Below the pieces are notes generated by a model. That model searched no databases and had not been told where the DNA came from. It saw nothing but the letters and a program-made list of their open reading frames with translations. The position numbers were made by a program, and so were the translations under genes. Positions 1 to 8,208 of a stretch of 64,000 bases of DNA are shown piece after piece. The first letter of the stretch is position 1, and each line of letters opens with the position of its first letter. The stretch covers positions 62,001 through 126,000 of the forward strand of contig FSSI02000001.1 of assembly GCA_900149785.2 (NCBI GenBank), in the 5' to 3' direction. Source of the DNA: Sodalinema lacuna_A. Its GTDB lineage: Bacteria > Cyanobacteriota > Cyanobacteriia > Cyanobacteriales > Geitlerinemataceae.

Positions 1-2
1 GG

Positions 3-488
3 TATCAACCCGATGGAATTGATCGCTATACCGTCACCCTGCGTCGTCGTCGGGATGGTGCGATGTGGACAGAAACTGTGTCGGGAGATTCTTTTGTCTA
101 TCAGGGAGACTTTTTAGAACCCGAAACATGGGTTGTGGTGACCGTTGACGCTCACAATGGAGAACAAGAGGGATTGTCCCAGTTTTCGGTCTTGAGTCAG
201 GAGGAACAAAACCAGTTACATCAACAACGTTCTGAGCAAATCTCCCCGGATTTAACGCCGCTGGAAGCACTATTTGTCGAAGTTGAGTTGTATGAGCAGT
301 TTCAAGCGATCGCCAATAGTATTGACCGACTTTATCAGGCGATCGCCACCACACCTGAACATCCAGATCTCTACTGTCGTCTCGCCTCCCTCTATGAAAC
401 TCATTATCCCGAATTAGAACCTCTCAATTTAGCGGACAACTTACAAGAACAAGCTGCACAACGCGGCGCAACTTGTGATTCTCGTTGA
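3..488 (+). CDS. C-terminal part of an unrecognised protein (5' truncated by window edge)
   Basis: The frame is open from base 3, well before the first ATG at 63, so this is the tail of a longer gene that starts outside the window. The visible 161 residues begin with a beta-strand-like stretch rich in R, T and V that could end an Ig/fibronectin-like or extracellular beta domain. A helical C-terminal half follows, with residues such as AIANSIDRLYQAIATTPEHPDLYCRLASLYE that read like a TPR-type helix pair. It stops at TGA 486-488 and converges with the CHAT-domain gene on the other strand. In cyanobacteria such tails occur in secreted proteins encoded near CHAT proteins, but I do not recognise the family. 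No function is assigned. Confidence 0.6.
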   Translation, partial: YQPDGIDRYTVTLRRRRDGAMWTETVSGDSFVYQGDFLEPETWVVVTVDAHNGEQEGLSQFSVLSQEEQNQLHQQRSEQISPDLTPLEALFVEVELYEQFQAIANSIDRLYQAIATTPEHPDLYCRLASLYETHYPELEPLNLADNLQEQAAQRGATCDSR

Positions 489-593
489 TGTTTGGGTCTT
501 CAGGATATACAGTGTTATTTGTTGCATTGAAGACAAAATTGTAGGGGAACCCACCCCTAGCCCCTCCCAGGAGGGGAAAATTTTTCGCCCCTA

Positions 594-3383
594 CTAATTC
601 CAATGGCCAATCAAAACAAACGGTGCCCAGAAATAAGGACGAGTATAGTTTGGCCCCAAATCGCCGCGAATCATGGACATTTGAGCCTGACGTAGAGCTT
701 GAGCTTTGTTCACTTGAACCTCCCGATTCTGGAAGCTCTTTAACCCTTGATAAAACTGTTCCATCATCCAAGCTGTGGAGTAATCATCAACGGCCCAAAA
801 ACTACCAATAATTGTCCGTACCCCGGCCCGCGCCGCAATTCCCGCCATTCCTAACACGGCGCGATCGCTCTCCTGAGCCGTTTGACACGCACTCAACACT
901 AATAAATCGAGATCATGACGTCGAGTGGGATCTTTGACATTAAGAATATCCGCCAGTTGACTCATCTTGAGAGGACGATCTGCTAAAATAAACGTATCCT
1001 CGGCAAAATTGCTAAACCGTCCATGAGTTGCAATATGCACAATGGGATAGTTCAGGGACTGGATTTCTTGCTCTAGGCGCTCTACGGTAAACTCCTCAGC
1101 AAAGAGCGTTTTTGTTTCGACTAGATTGCTAATTTGAGTTAACTCGTGTTCCACAAACTTGAGGTTGATATTCGCAAATTCCTCCAGTCTCAGAGAACGA
1201 AAGTCTGGCTGGCTTTCAATCTGATCCAGGAGATTATTAAAAGTTTCTCGTCCAGCCGCGATAACTTCAATATCTTGAATGCGTAATCCTCGCGGTTCAA
1301 GAAGTTCTAAACTCGGAGAAATGGCGATAGGATAGTTTTCAATCAAGTACGCTTGACCATCGTAGAGCGCCGCCATCGGGATTGTACGAATTTTGCCATA
1401 TAAAACAAAGGCGAGTTGTTTGGGGTTGATTTGGGCTAAGTCATCTTCAATGGGGCGAATTAAGGCATCATAGAGACGAGTTAACAAGGCTTTATCATTA
1501 AACCCACTGATTAGACTCAGTTGAACTGAATCTAAAAAGGTATCAATATCCTCAGAAAACGATACTGGATACCGTTTGAGGGTCTGATCTGGAGTTTCGA
1601 GGATAACTTCAAACTTGTTGGCAAAGGTGAGAATATAAATGACTGTTGTATCTGAATACTTGCCCAGTTCATGCGATCGCACCTCCAGACAAGCCGCACC
1701 AAAAAAGTCATTAATTTCCGCGATTTGCAGAGCATCCATCACCTCAATGGCTCGGCGTAACTCCGACTGAGTCATGTTCTCTCGATCAAAGAGTGTCTTA
1801 GCATACTCTCGATAAATGGGTTCAATCTTTTCTCGAAAGGCAAAACGAAGATTGGGGTCTAAGGTAGTTAAGTTAAATCGTAAGGCTTTCAAGCTCTCAA
1901 AAGCTCGTTGATAATCATCAAGGGAATCCAACCCCTGTTGTTCCCGCAGATGAGCCAGTTGCCAATTCCAACGATAGAGTAGTTCATGACTCCCAGTGCG
2001 TTCGGCCAGAGCGATCGCCTGTTCCGTCTGCGCTTGAGCTTGGCGGAGATTCCCCAGAGAGGCTTCTAAGCGCCCCAACGCGCCCCAAACATAGGCGGCC
2101 AGGCGATCGTCTCCCAACCCCTCAGCATCCGCTTGCGCCGCCTCTAAGAGCTGTCTAATCGCCGCTGCTGAGATATCCCAGGCCTGTAACGCCGTCTCTC
2201 CTGGAGGGCGATCGCAGTGCAACACCTGACAGGCCAACCCCACGCGGCCATAACCACGCTGACGGCTGAGAGGCTGCTGTTGCAGTTGTGAGGGAAGGCG
2301 AGTTAGGAACCCCTGCACCGTCTCCTGAGCCTGGGAATCGGGGTTAGGATTACTGGACGAGGCCAGATCCAAATCCACCAATAACGAGACTTGATTGAGT
2401 TGCGATCGCAGCCGTTGTTCGGCGGTTCCCATCTCCGCCACCTGATAAGACTCCAAACTTTGACGGCGCGCCTCCTCGAACTCCTCCTGAAATATCCCCA
2501 GTTGCTGGTAGCGACGAGCCTTTGCACCATAGAGATTACCCAAATCCAGAGCCAACTCCCGATCGTCCCATCCCGGAAGCCGCTGCGATCGCCGCTGCGC
2601 CTCATCAAAGACCATTTCAGCAGCGGCTAAATTGCCCAGAGCGGCTAGCGTGTTACCAAACCCCTGTAACAGAGAAATCTCTAACCCTGGACTCCCATCG
2701 AGAGCCATTTCCCCCAACCAGCGGCGCATCTGTGGCTCTGATCGTCCCAACACCCCTTGACAGGAGAAAACCGGCTCTGAGGCGCTTTGTGAGGCGCTTT
2801 GTGAGGCGCTTTGTCGGGAGCCTTGTATTAGGGGTAACAGGCGATCGCAGGCTCGGACCAAAAAGCCCAACTCTTGTAACGCCTGGGCCTGATTGAGAAC
2901 CCCTCCCACGATTCCCGGCTCATAGTCCAATTGGCGATAATAGGTGGTGGCCGGGTGCCAACTTTCATAAGCGGCGGCGGCTTGGCCACGAGCAAATTGC
3001 ACCTGGCCGCGAGTGGTGAGAATGGCGGCTAACAATCGTTGGTCAGGAGCCGTCAGGGGCGATCGCTCCCGTTCCGGTGCGACTAAGGCCCAACTGCGCT
3101 CAATGGCCGCCTCAGCGCCGGGCCAATCCCCCTGTTTTTGTTGCGTTAGAGACCGATAATTGTACGCCAGAGCGCGGTTACGCCGAGAAACCTCTGCTGA
3201 CTCCAAAATGGGGGACAAGCTCTCTAAGGCGGCTTCATAGTCTTGGTTTTGATAGTGCGATCGCCACTGTTCAAAAACCGTGGGTGCAGAGACTGGGGTG
3301 GACGTTCCCAATCCTGACTTTCCCAGGAGTAACACCAGCAGCAACCCCATGACTAGCCATTTCAAACTGCGGCGAACTCTCAC
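594..3383 (-). CDS. Secreted TPR-CHAT domain protein (caspase-like peptidase fold)
   Basis: A 929-residue protein with a GTG start and a GAGGA box about 10 nt upstream. Residues 1-30 form a signal peptide or signal anchor (RRSLKW then a leucine-rich core), suggesting export. About residues 35-560 are helical repeats of TPR type (for example around LGNLAAAEMVFDEAQRRSQ and LGNLRQAQAQTEQAIALAE). The last 330 residues are a CHAT domain with the expected caspase-like dyad: His787 in HIATHGRF and Cys833 in LVLSACQTA, followed by GMAGIAARAGVRTIIGSFW. CHAT proteins are clan CD peptidases related to separase and caspases. Many cyanobacterial TPR-CHAT proteins have no known substrate. A 12-bp in-frame repeat (about 2786-2820) encodes SASQ units. 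Both catalytic residues are present, so activity is plausible; the target is unknown. Confidence 0.9.
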   Translation of the reverse strand: MRVRRSLKWLVMGLLLVLLLGKSGLGTSTPVSAPTVFEQWRSHYQNQDYEAALESLSPILESAEVSRRNRALAYNYRSLTQQKQGDWPGAEAAIERSWALVAPERERSPLTAPDQRLLAAILTTRGQVQFARGQAAAAYESWHPATTYYRQLDYEPGIVGGVLNQAQALQELGFLVRACDRLLPLIQGSRQSASQSASQSASEPVFSCQGVLGRSEPQMRRWLGEMALDGSPGLEISLLQGFGNTLAALGNLAAAEMVFDEAQRRSQRLPGWDDRELALDLGNLYGAKARRYQQLGIFQEEFEEARRQSLESYQVAEMGTAEQRLRSQLNQVSLLVDLDLASSSNPNPDSQAQETVQGFLTRLPSQLQQQPLSRQRGYGRVGLACQVLHCDRPPGETALQAWDISAAAIRQLLEAAQADAEGLGDDRLAAYVWGALGRLEASLGNLRQAQAQTEQAIALAERTGSHELLYRWNWQLAHLREQQGLDSLDDYQRAFESLKALRFNLTTLDPNLRFAFREKIEPIYREYAKTLFDRENMTQSELRRAIEVMDALQIAEINDFFGAACLEVRSHELGKYSDTTVIYILTFANKFEVILETPDQTLKRYPVSFSEDIDTFLDSVQLSLISGFNDKALLTRLYDALIRPIEDDLAQINPKQLAFVLYGKIRTIPMAALYDGQAYLIENYPIAISPSLELLEPRGLRIQDIEVIAAGRETFNNLLDQIESQPDFRSLRLEEFANINLKFVEHELTQISNLVETKTLFAEEFTVERLEQEIQSLNYPIVHIATHGRFSNFAEDTFILADRPLKMSQLADILNVKDPTRRHDLDLLVLSACQTAQESDRAVLGMAGIAARAGVRTIIGSFWAVDDYSTAWMMEQFYQGLKSFQNREVQVNKAQALRQAQMSMIRGDLGPNYTRPYFWAPFVLIGHWN

Positions 3384-3451
3384 AAACTCGTTCCTCAGAC
3401 TCGTTCCCTAGACCACAATCGGCGACAATCGGCTAACACCAAGATGAGTGT

Positions 3452-3508
3452 GCAACATGGGTTTGCAACATGGGTTTGCAACGTCGGTTTGCAACGTCGG
3501 TTTGCAAC
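3452..3508. repeat. 13-bp tandem repeat, four copies plus a partial
   Basis: Units starting GCAAC and ending GGTTT repeat at 3452, 3465, 3478 and 3491, with a fifth partial copy. The first two copies carry ATG and the next two GTC at the variable core. It lies in the short gap between the start of the CHAT gene and the stop of the Uma2 gene. Confidence 0.9.
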
Positions 3509-3526
3509 ACTTGAATCCCGATGATC

Positions 3527-4282
3527 TTACCCGAGTCCGGGGCGATCGCCTTCAATCTCCCGTAAACGCGCTTCGAGTTCCTGAAGACGAGCTTCGGCGG
3601 AGTCGGCTCGCTGACGTTGCTGTTCAGCTTCCTGACGGTGTTGTTCAGCTTCCTGACGTTGCTGTTCAGCTTCCTGACGTTGCTGTTCAGCTTCCTGACG
3701 GTGTTGTTCAGCTTGTTTGGCTAACTCCGTTGGGGTGAGAAACCGCTGGCCATCGGGACGATAAATGGTGAACTGGTCCGACTGGAGTTCAAAGCGAATC
3801 CCAAGCCGGGGACTGGTCCAGTCTTCGGGATGGTCAATCACCTCTAGGATTCCCGCCTCATTGCGTCGCCAGCCATTGAAATCGAGGCGATCTGGATCAA
3901 AGACATAATATTCTTCTACCCCGTGGCGATCGTAAAACTGTTGTTTCTTGGCCATTTCCTTGAGGCGATTTCCAGGAGATAGCACCTCAAACACGACTTG
4001 GGGTGCAATGTCGGCTTCTTCCCATTGCTTATAGGACCCGCGATCGCCTTTCGGTCGTCCAATGGCCACCATCACATCGGGAGCCTGACGCAGTTTATTA
4101 TTGCCTTCTTGGGGATACCAAAGCAAATCCCCAGCTACGAAGACATCGGGGTTATCGTCGAAGAGAATCTCCAAATTCTCCTTAATCGTGACAATCCAAC
4201 GAAACTGGCGTGTATTATCCGACATGGGATTTCCGTCGCAATCGGGGTAAATGACGGTTTTCGGCTGAGGTGTGGTTACCAT
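3527..4282 (-). CDS. Uma2 family (DUF820) PD-(D/E)XK nuclease-like protein with a coiled-coil tail
   Basis: A 251-residue protein if started at ATG 4282 (MVTTPQPKTVIYPD); an upstream in-frame start at 4318 adds 12 atypical residues. The core matches Uma2: VFVAGDLLWYP, RQAPDVMVAIG, then QVVFEVLSPGN, the usual order of acidic active-site residues of this restriction-endonuclease-like fold, followed by YDRHGVEEYYVFDP. Uma2 proteins are greatly multiplied in cyanobacteria; most have no proven role. The C-terminal 70 residues are a charged coiled coil built from 21-bp DNA repeats (about 3611-3712) encoding RQEAEQQ/H units. The repeat number probably varies between strains. The family assignment is secure, the function unknown. 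Confidence 0.9.
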   Translation of the reverse strand: MVTTPQPKTVIYPDCDGNPMSDNTRQFRWIVTIKENLEILFDDNPDVFVAGDLLWYPQEGNNKLRQAPDVMVAIGRPKGDRGSYKQWEEADIAPQVVFEVLSPGNRLKEMAKKQQFYDRHGVEEYYVFDPDRLDFNGWRRNEAGILEVIDHPEDWTSPRLGIRFELQSDQFTIYRPDGQRFLTPTELAKQAEQHRQEAEQQRQEAEQQRQEAEQHRQEAEQQRQRADSAEARLQELEARLREIEGDRPGLG

Positions 4283-4351
4283 GATTTTAACTCTCAATCG
4301 GTGATATCTGAGCAACAAACCCGTCCGGTTCTCACTGGTTGGCTCGGAAGG

Positions 4352-6160
4352 TCAACTCTCCAACAATTGCAACTTATAGAGACTGGCGTAGAGTCCATTT
4401 TGCTGCAACAGTTCCTCATGACTCCCTGATTCTACCAATTCGCCCCGTTTTAAGACCAGGATGCGATCGACATTGCGAATGGTTGAGAGACGGTGAGCAA
4501 TGATAATCGCGGTTCGAGTTTCTAAGAGTCGATCTAACGCGTCTTGAATCCAGGCTTCGGTTTTGACATCTAAATTCGCCGTCGCTTCATCTAAAACCAT
4601 GACTTTGGGATCGCGTATTGCAACTCGCGCAAAGGCCAGTAACTGTTTTTGTCCCCCCGAGAGATTGGTTCCTCGTTCCCGCAGTTGAGTGTCATAGCCT
4701 TGGGGGAGTTGTTCAATAAAGTCAGAGACATGGGTTTGTTCAGCGGCGTCTTTGATTTTCTCAACGTCATAGTGTTCTCCTAATGAGATATTACTTTTGA
4801 CATCTCCGGCGAAGACAAAACCATCTTGAAGAATAACCCCCACATGTTGGCGTAATTCCGCCTGGCGTAAGTCTCGCACATCAATTCCGTCAATGAGAAT
4901 GCGACCCTGTTGAGGTTCGTAAAGACGACAGAGAAGACGAATCATGGAACTTTTACCAGCACCCGTGGGACCGACGATCGCCACTTTTTCCCCAGGCTGA
5001 ATAGTAAAGTCGAGATTGTGTAAGACATATTCATCAGGTTTGTAGCCAAAGCTGACATTCTCGAAGCGAATTTCTCCACTATGGCCCGGTTCAATCGAAC
5101 GAGTATCAATCACCGCCGGATCTTGAATATCAATGGGTTCGTCGAGAAGATCACGAATCCGTTCGACGGCGGTAAATCCGGATTGTAGGGAGGTGAATTT
5201 ATCCGCAAATTGGCGCAGCGGGTCGAAAAGGCGTTGTGCAAAGAGGACAAAGGAGGCTAACAATCCGAAGTTCATTGCGCCTTCGAGAACTCGTACTCCT
5301 CCGAGCCACAGTACACCGGCGATCGCAATCAGGGAGACCCATTCTAGGGTTGCAGACACCGCTGAATCGTGAAAAATGGTGCGGTCAACGGCGCTAATAT
5401 AGTCTTGGTTGATGCGGCGGAAGGCTTCCGCGTTGTAGCGTTGACGGCGAAACAGTTGTACGATATTGATGCCAACGATATTTTCTTGAAAGTTAGAGTT
5501 TAACCGCGAAAGTTCTTCACGAGCGCGATAGTTAGCTTTGCGAAACTGTTGTTGGAAGTAAATGACGATGGCGGCGGTGGGAATGAGCATCAACAGCAAC
5601 ATTAAGGCCAGTTCCCACTGAACGGTAAACATCACTAAAACCAGAACAATAATCGTCGCGAGGTCGCTAAAAATACCGATCGCTCCGGTTGAGAAGACAT
5701 CCCCCAACGCGTCCACATCGCTCGTCAGACGGGTGATGAGTCGTCCGACGGGGGTGCGATCGAAGAAACTCGACGAGAGGGAGGTGACGCGCTCAAAGAG
5801 ATCATTACGAATCTGCATCGTCATCCGCTGGCCCACCTTTTGGACTAGAAATCCTTGAACGCCATCGAGGGTGGAGCGAATGACCATAGTCAAAAACAAT
5901 AATCCCACCAGGAGGGTGATTCCTTGAGAGAGGGGTTGCTCGTCTAGGAAGAAATAGGTGGGTTCACCGCGAATGAAGGAGATGGTTTGTCCGACGAGAA
6001 TCGGCTGTACGGAACCGGCTAAGGCCAGGGGAACGAGCAAGGCCAAGACAACCCAGAGGAGTTTCTGATTGCGTTTGGCGTAGGGGGCCAGGCGCAGAAA
6101 CAGCCGCCAGTCATTGGTTTTGGGTCTAGCTTTGGGGCGATCGAGTGAGGTTGCGGTCAT
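4352..6160 (-). CDS. ABC exporter, fused membrane and ATPase domains (MsbA/multidrug type)
   Basis: A 602-residue half-transporter that should act as a homodimer in the cytoplasmic membrane. Residues about 25-320 form a type-1 ABC exporter membrane domain with six helices (LLWVVLALLVPLALAG, ITLLVGLLFLTMVI, IIVLVLVMF and others) and the coupling motif SSSFFDRTPVGRLITRLTSDVD. The ATPase domain (about 360-600) has Walker A GPTGAGKSS, Q-loop ILQDGFVF, signature LSGGQKQL, Walker B VMVLDEATANLD and switch histidine IAHRLS. The substrate cannot be read from sequence; lipids and drugs are usual for this group. The gene is divergent from the ATPase-TOPRIM cassette, with about 200 bp between. No strong Shine-Dalgarno precedes the ATG. 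Confidence 0.93.
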   Translation of the reverse strand: MTATSLDRPKARPKTNDWRLFLRLAPYAKRNQKLLWVVLALLVPLALAGSVQPILVGQTISFIRGEPTYFFLDEQPLSQGITLLVGLLFLTMVIRSTLDGVQGFLVQKVGQRMTMQIRNDLFERVTSLSSSFFDRTPVGRLITRLTSDVDALGDVFSTGAIGIFSDLATIIVLVLVMFTVQWELALMLLLMLIPTAAIVIYFQQQFRKANYRAREELSRLNSNFQENIVGINIVQLFRRQRYNAEAFRRINQDYISAVDRTIFHDSAVSATLEWVSLIAIAGVLWLGGVRVLEGAMNFGLLASFVLFAQRLFDPLRQFADKFTSLQSGFTAVERIRDLLDEPIDIQDPAVIDTRSIEPGHSGEIRFENVSFGYKPDEYVLHNLDFTIQPGEKVAIVGPTGAGKSSMIRLLCRLYEPQQGRILIDGIDVRDLRQAELRQHVGVILQDGFVFAGDVKSNISLGEHYDVEKIKDAAEQTHVSDFIEQLPQGYDTQLRERGTNLSGGQKQLLAFARVAIRDPKVMVLDEATANLDVKTEAWIQDALDRLLETRTAIIIAHRLSTIRNVDRILVLKRGELVESGSHEELLQQNGLYASLYKLQLLES

Positions 6161-6366
6161 GGAGGGTTGCGGGGTAAGCGGATGTTAACGTTTCTTCATT
6201 ATCGCGATCGCGCCCCCATTCGTGCAAATTTTGAGGAAGTTCCTATGCGATCGCCTCTCCCCCAGATGGCTCCTCCCACCTGGGATCTCTGGGAATGGCT
6301 CGTTTTTTTGTAGTAGAATTATCCTGATAACTCTGGATAACTGTTAAGGTTGCTATTTCTTAGGCT

Positions 6367-7443
6367 ATGCTAAACACTCTAAGCCTCACAGGGTTTCGTG
6401 GCTTCCAACAATTCGAACTTAGTCAATTAGGGCAAGTCAATTTGATTGTAGGTGAAAATAATAGCGGTAAAACGTCAATTTTAGAAGCTATACAATTGCT
6501 GGGAAGCCACTCGAAACTAGACACCTTGACTATGTTAATGATGAATCGAGGTGAATACCTAGTCAGAAATAACTTCAGTCATGACGGTGAACTCGATATT
6601 TGCCATTTATTTAATGGACATCACCTTGATATGGGTCAGCACTTTAAGATTCTTGGCTCTCAAGACAATCATCTTAATTTTTTTGAGGTGACGATTAAAA
6701 GAGAGGAGCTAGAAACAGCGAAAACCCTTCAATCTGAAGGGATATTTAATGTCTGCTGGTCAAGTCCTGAGGCAGAAAATATCAAAATCCCTTTGTCGCC
6801 AGAAAATGGTCTACCCTTAACCTCTATCCCGCACCGTCGTCGCCATCTAAGCACTAATCATAGCAAGACTCAGTTTATCAAAACTTCATCATTGACTAGC
6901 CAAGCCATGATGGCATTATTTGATAATGTTGTTTTAACTCCGGACGAAACGTTATTAACAGAAGCACTCAGAACCATTGAGCCAAATCTTGAGCGGATTG
7001 CCTCGGTTTCTTCTGAAAGAATTATTGCCGAATCGGGTTTGTCTCATCAAGGTTTTGTGGCTCGACTCTCCAACTCAGAACAACGGGTTCCTATCGGAAG
7101 TTTGGGAGATGGAATCTGGAGAATGCTAGGGCTAACCTTAGCGATTGCTAATGCTAAAGATGGTATTTTGTTGGTTGATGAAATCGATACCGGACTGCAC
7201 TTTACCACGATGTCAGATATGTGGCGACTGATTTGGGATGCCGCGAAACGGCTGAACGTTCAAGTCTTTGCAACAACTCATAATAGTGATTGTTGGCAAA
7301 GTTTGGCGGCGATCGCCGATTCTGAACATCCCAGTTCTGAAGGAATTACTATTCAACGGATTGAAAAAGATAAACCCCAAAGCGTTTTATTCACAGAACG
7401 CCAAGTGGCGATCGCCGTCGAACGAGGGATTGAGGTTCGTTAG
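6367..7443 (+). CDS. AAA-type (ABC/OLD-like) ATPase, first gene of an ATPase-TOPRIM cassette
   Basis: A 358-residue P-loop ATPase of the AAA_15/AAA_21 kind (SMC/OLD/RecF-like head). It opens with SLTGFRGFQQFEL and Walker A GENNSGKTS (residues 29-37). A divergent insert fills the middle. Walker B is ILLVDEIDTGLH (about 267-278) followed by FATTHNSDCW, the histidine-switch region. PIGSLGDGIWRMLGL is the degenerate signature motif. Three bases separate its stop from the ATG of the next gene, so the two are surely co-transcribed. The gene is visibly more AT-rich than its neighbours, suggesting acquisition. With the DUF3226 TOPRIM partner it resembles OLD-family nucleases split into two proteins. 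The biochemical role is inferred; a defence or DNA-repair function is plausible. Confidence 0.88.
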   Translation: MLNTLSLTGFRGFQQFELSQLGQVNLIVGENNSGKTSILEAIQLLGSHSKLDTLTMLMMNRGEYLVRNNFSHDGELDICHLFNGHHLDMGQHFKILGSQDNHLNFFEVTIKREELETAKTLQSEGIFNVCWSSPEAENIKIPLSPENGLPLTSIPHRRRHLSTNHSKTQFIKTSSLTSQAMMALFDNVVLTPDETLLTEALRTIEPNLERIASVSSERIIAESGLSHQGFVARLSNSEQRVPIGSLGDGIWRMLGLTLAIANAKDGILLVDEIDTGLHFTTMSDMWRLIWDAAKRLNVQVFATTHNSDCWQSLAAIADSEHPSSEGITIQRIEKDKPQSVLFTERQVAIAVERGIEVR

Positions 7444-7446
7444 GAT

Positions 7447-8115
7447 ATGGCCAGTCGTTTAGATAAAGTTTTACTCGTCGAGGGAAAACAAGAAGTTCGT
7501 CTAATTCCTGAATTGATGGAAGCCAACGGAATCGATTGGGGACCCCGAAAACAACCTACTGTTTATATCCGTGAGTATGACGGCTATGAAAAGCTGATCG
7601 CTCCTGATGTCATCGCGACTGAATTACAAGCATCAGGACTTAAGATATTAGGGGTGATTCTTGATGCGGATGAGCAGCCAGAATCACGCTGGCAAAGTCT
7701 CAGAAATGCCAGTTTACAGGCTATACCTGATCTGCCAGAATTGTTGCCGAGTCGTGGGTTAATTCATACCAGTCAGCAAGGGATTAAATTTGGTGTTTGG
7801 ATCATGCCAGATAACCAAATGCGGGGAATGCTAGAAACCTTTTTAGCAGATATCGTTCCCGAAGGAAAACAAGATTTATGGCAATTCGCCAAAAAGGCGA
7901 CAGCCGAGGCTAAATCCCACCAGGCCCCGTTTAAAGACTCTCAGCGTGATAAAGCGAACATTTATAGCTGGCTGGCTTGGCAAAATCCCCCCGGCCGACA
8001 ACTGCATCAAGCCGTTATGGAACGAATTTTAGACCCTCATCATCCCAAATCCAAACCCTTTGTGACTTGGTTTAAACGTCTGTATGACTTAGACTTGTAT
8101 GACTTAGACTCGTGA
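7447..8115 (+). CDS. DUF3226 (TOPRIM-like) protein, second gene of the cassette
   Basis: A 222-residue protein matching DUF3226. The TOPRIM-type acidic residues are visible: Glu12 in KVLLVEGKQE, then Asp73 and Asp75 in VILDADEQP. Family-typical blocks follow: GVWIMPDNQMRGMLETFL, then IYSWLAWQNPPGRQLHQAV. TOPRIM folds bind Mg2+ and occur in OLD nucleases, topoisomerases and primases, so this is probably the catalytic partner of the ATPase just upstream. The gene ends with a 15-bp tandem duplication (8080-8109) giving LYDLDLYDLDS. The start ATG lies 3 nt after the previous stop. The family is well supported. Nuclease activity is inference; some TOPRIM proteins of such pairs act on RNA or tRNA instead of DNA. 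Confidence 0.9.
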   Translation: MASRLDKVLLVEGKQEVRLIPELMEANGIDWGPRKQPTVYIREYDGYEKLIAPDVIATELQASGLKILGVILDADEQPESRWQSLRNASLQAIPDLPELLPSRGLIHTSQQGIKFGVWIMPDNQMRGMLETFLADIVPEGKQDLWQFAKKATAEAKSHQAPFKDSQRDKANIYSWLAWQNPPGRQLHQAVMERILDPHHPKSKPFVTWFKRLYDLDLYDLDS

Positions 8116-8208
8116 TCTCGATGGTAACGCTGTCAGGCGATCGCCGCGATCGCTTGCTACAATAGCCCACAATCGAGCCAATTCCTATCCCATCATAGGG
8201 TAATCGCC

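Noticed and set aside
6367..8115. Naming the ATPase-TOPRIM pair as PARIS or Gabija
   Set aside because: PARIS uses a DUF4435 TOPRIM and Gabija a UvrD-like partner; the DUF3226 match and sizes differ.
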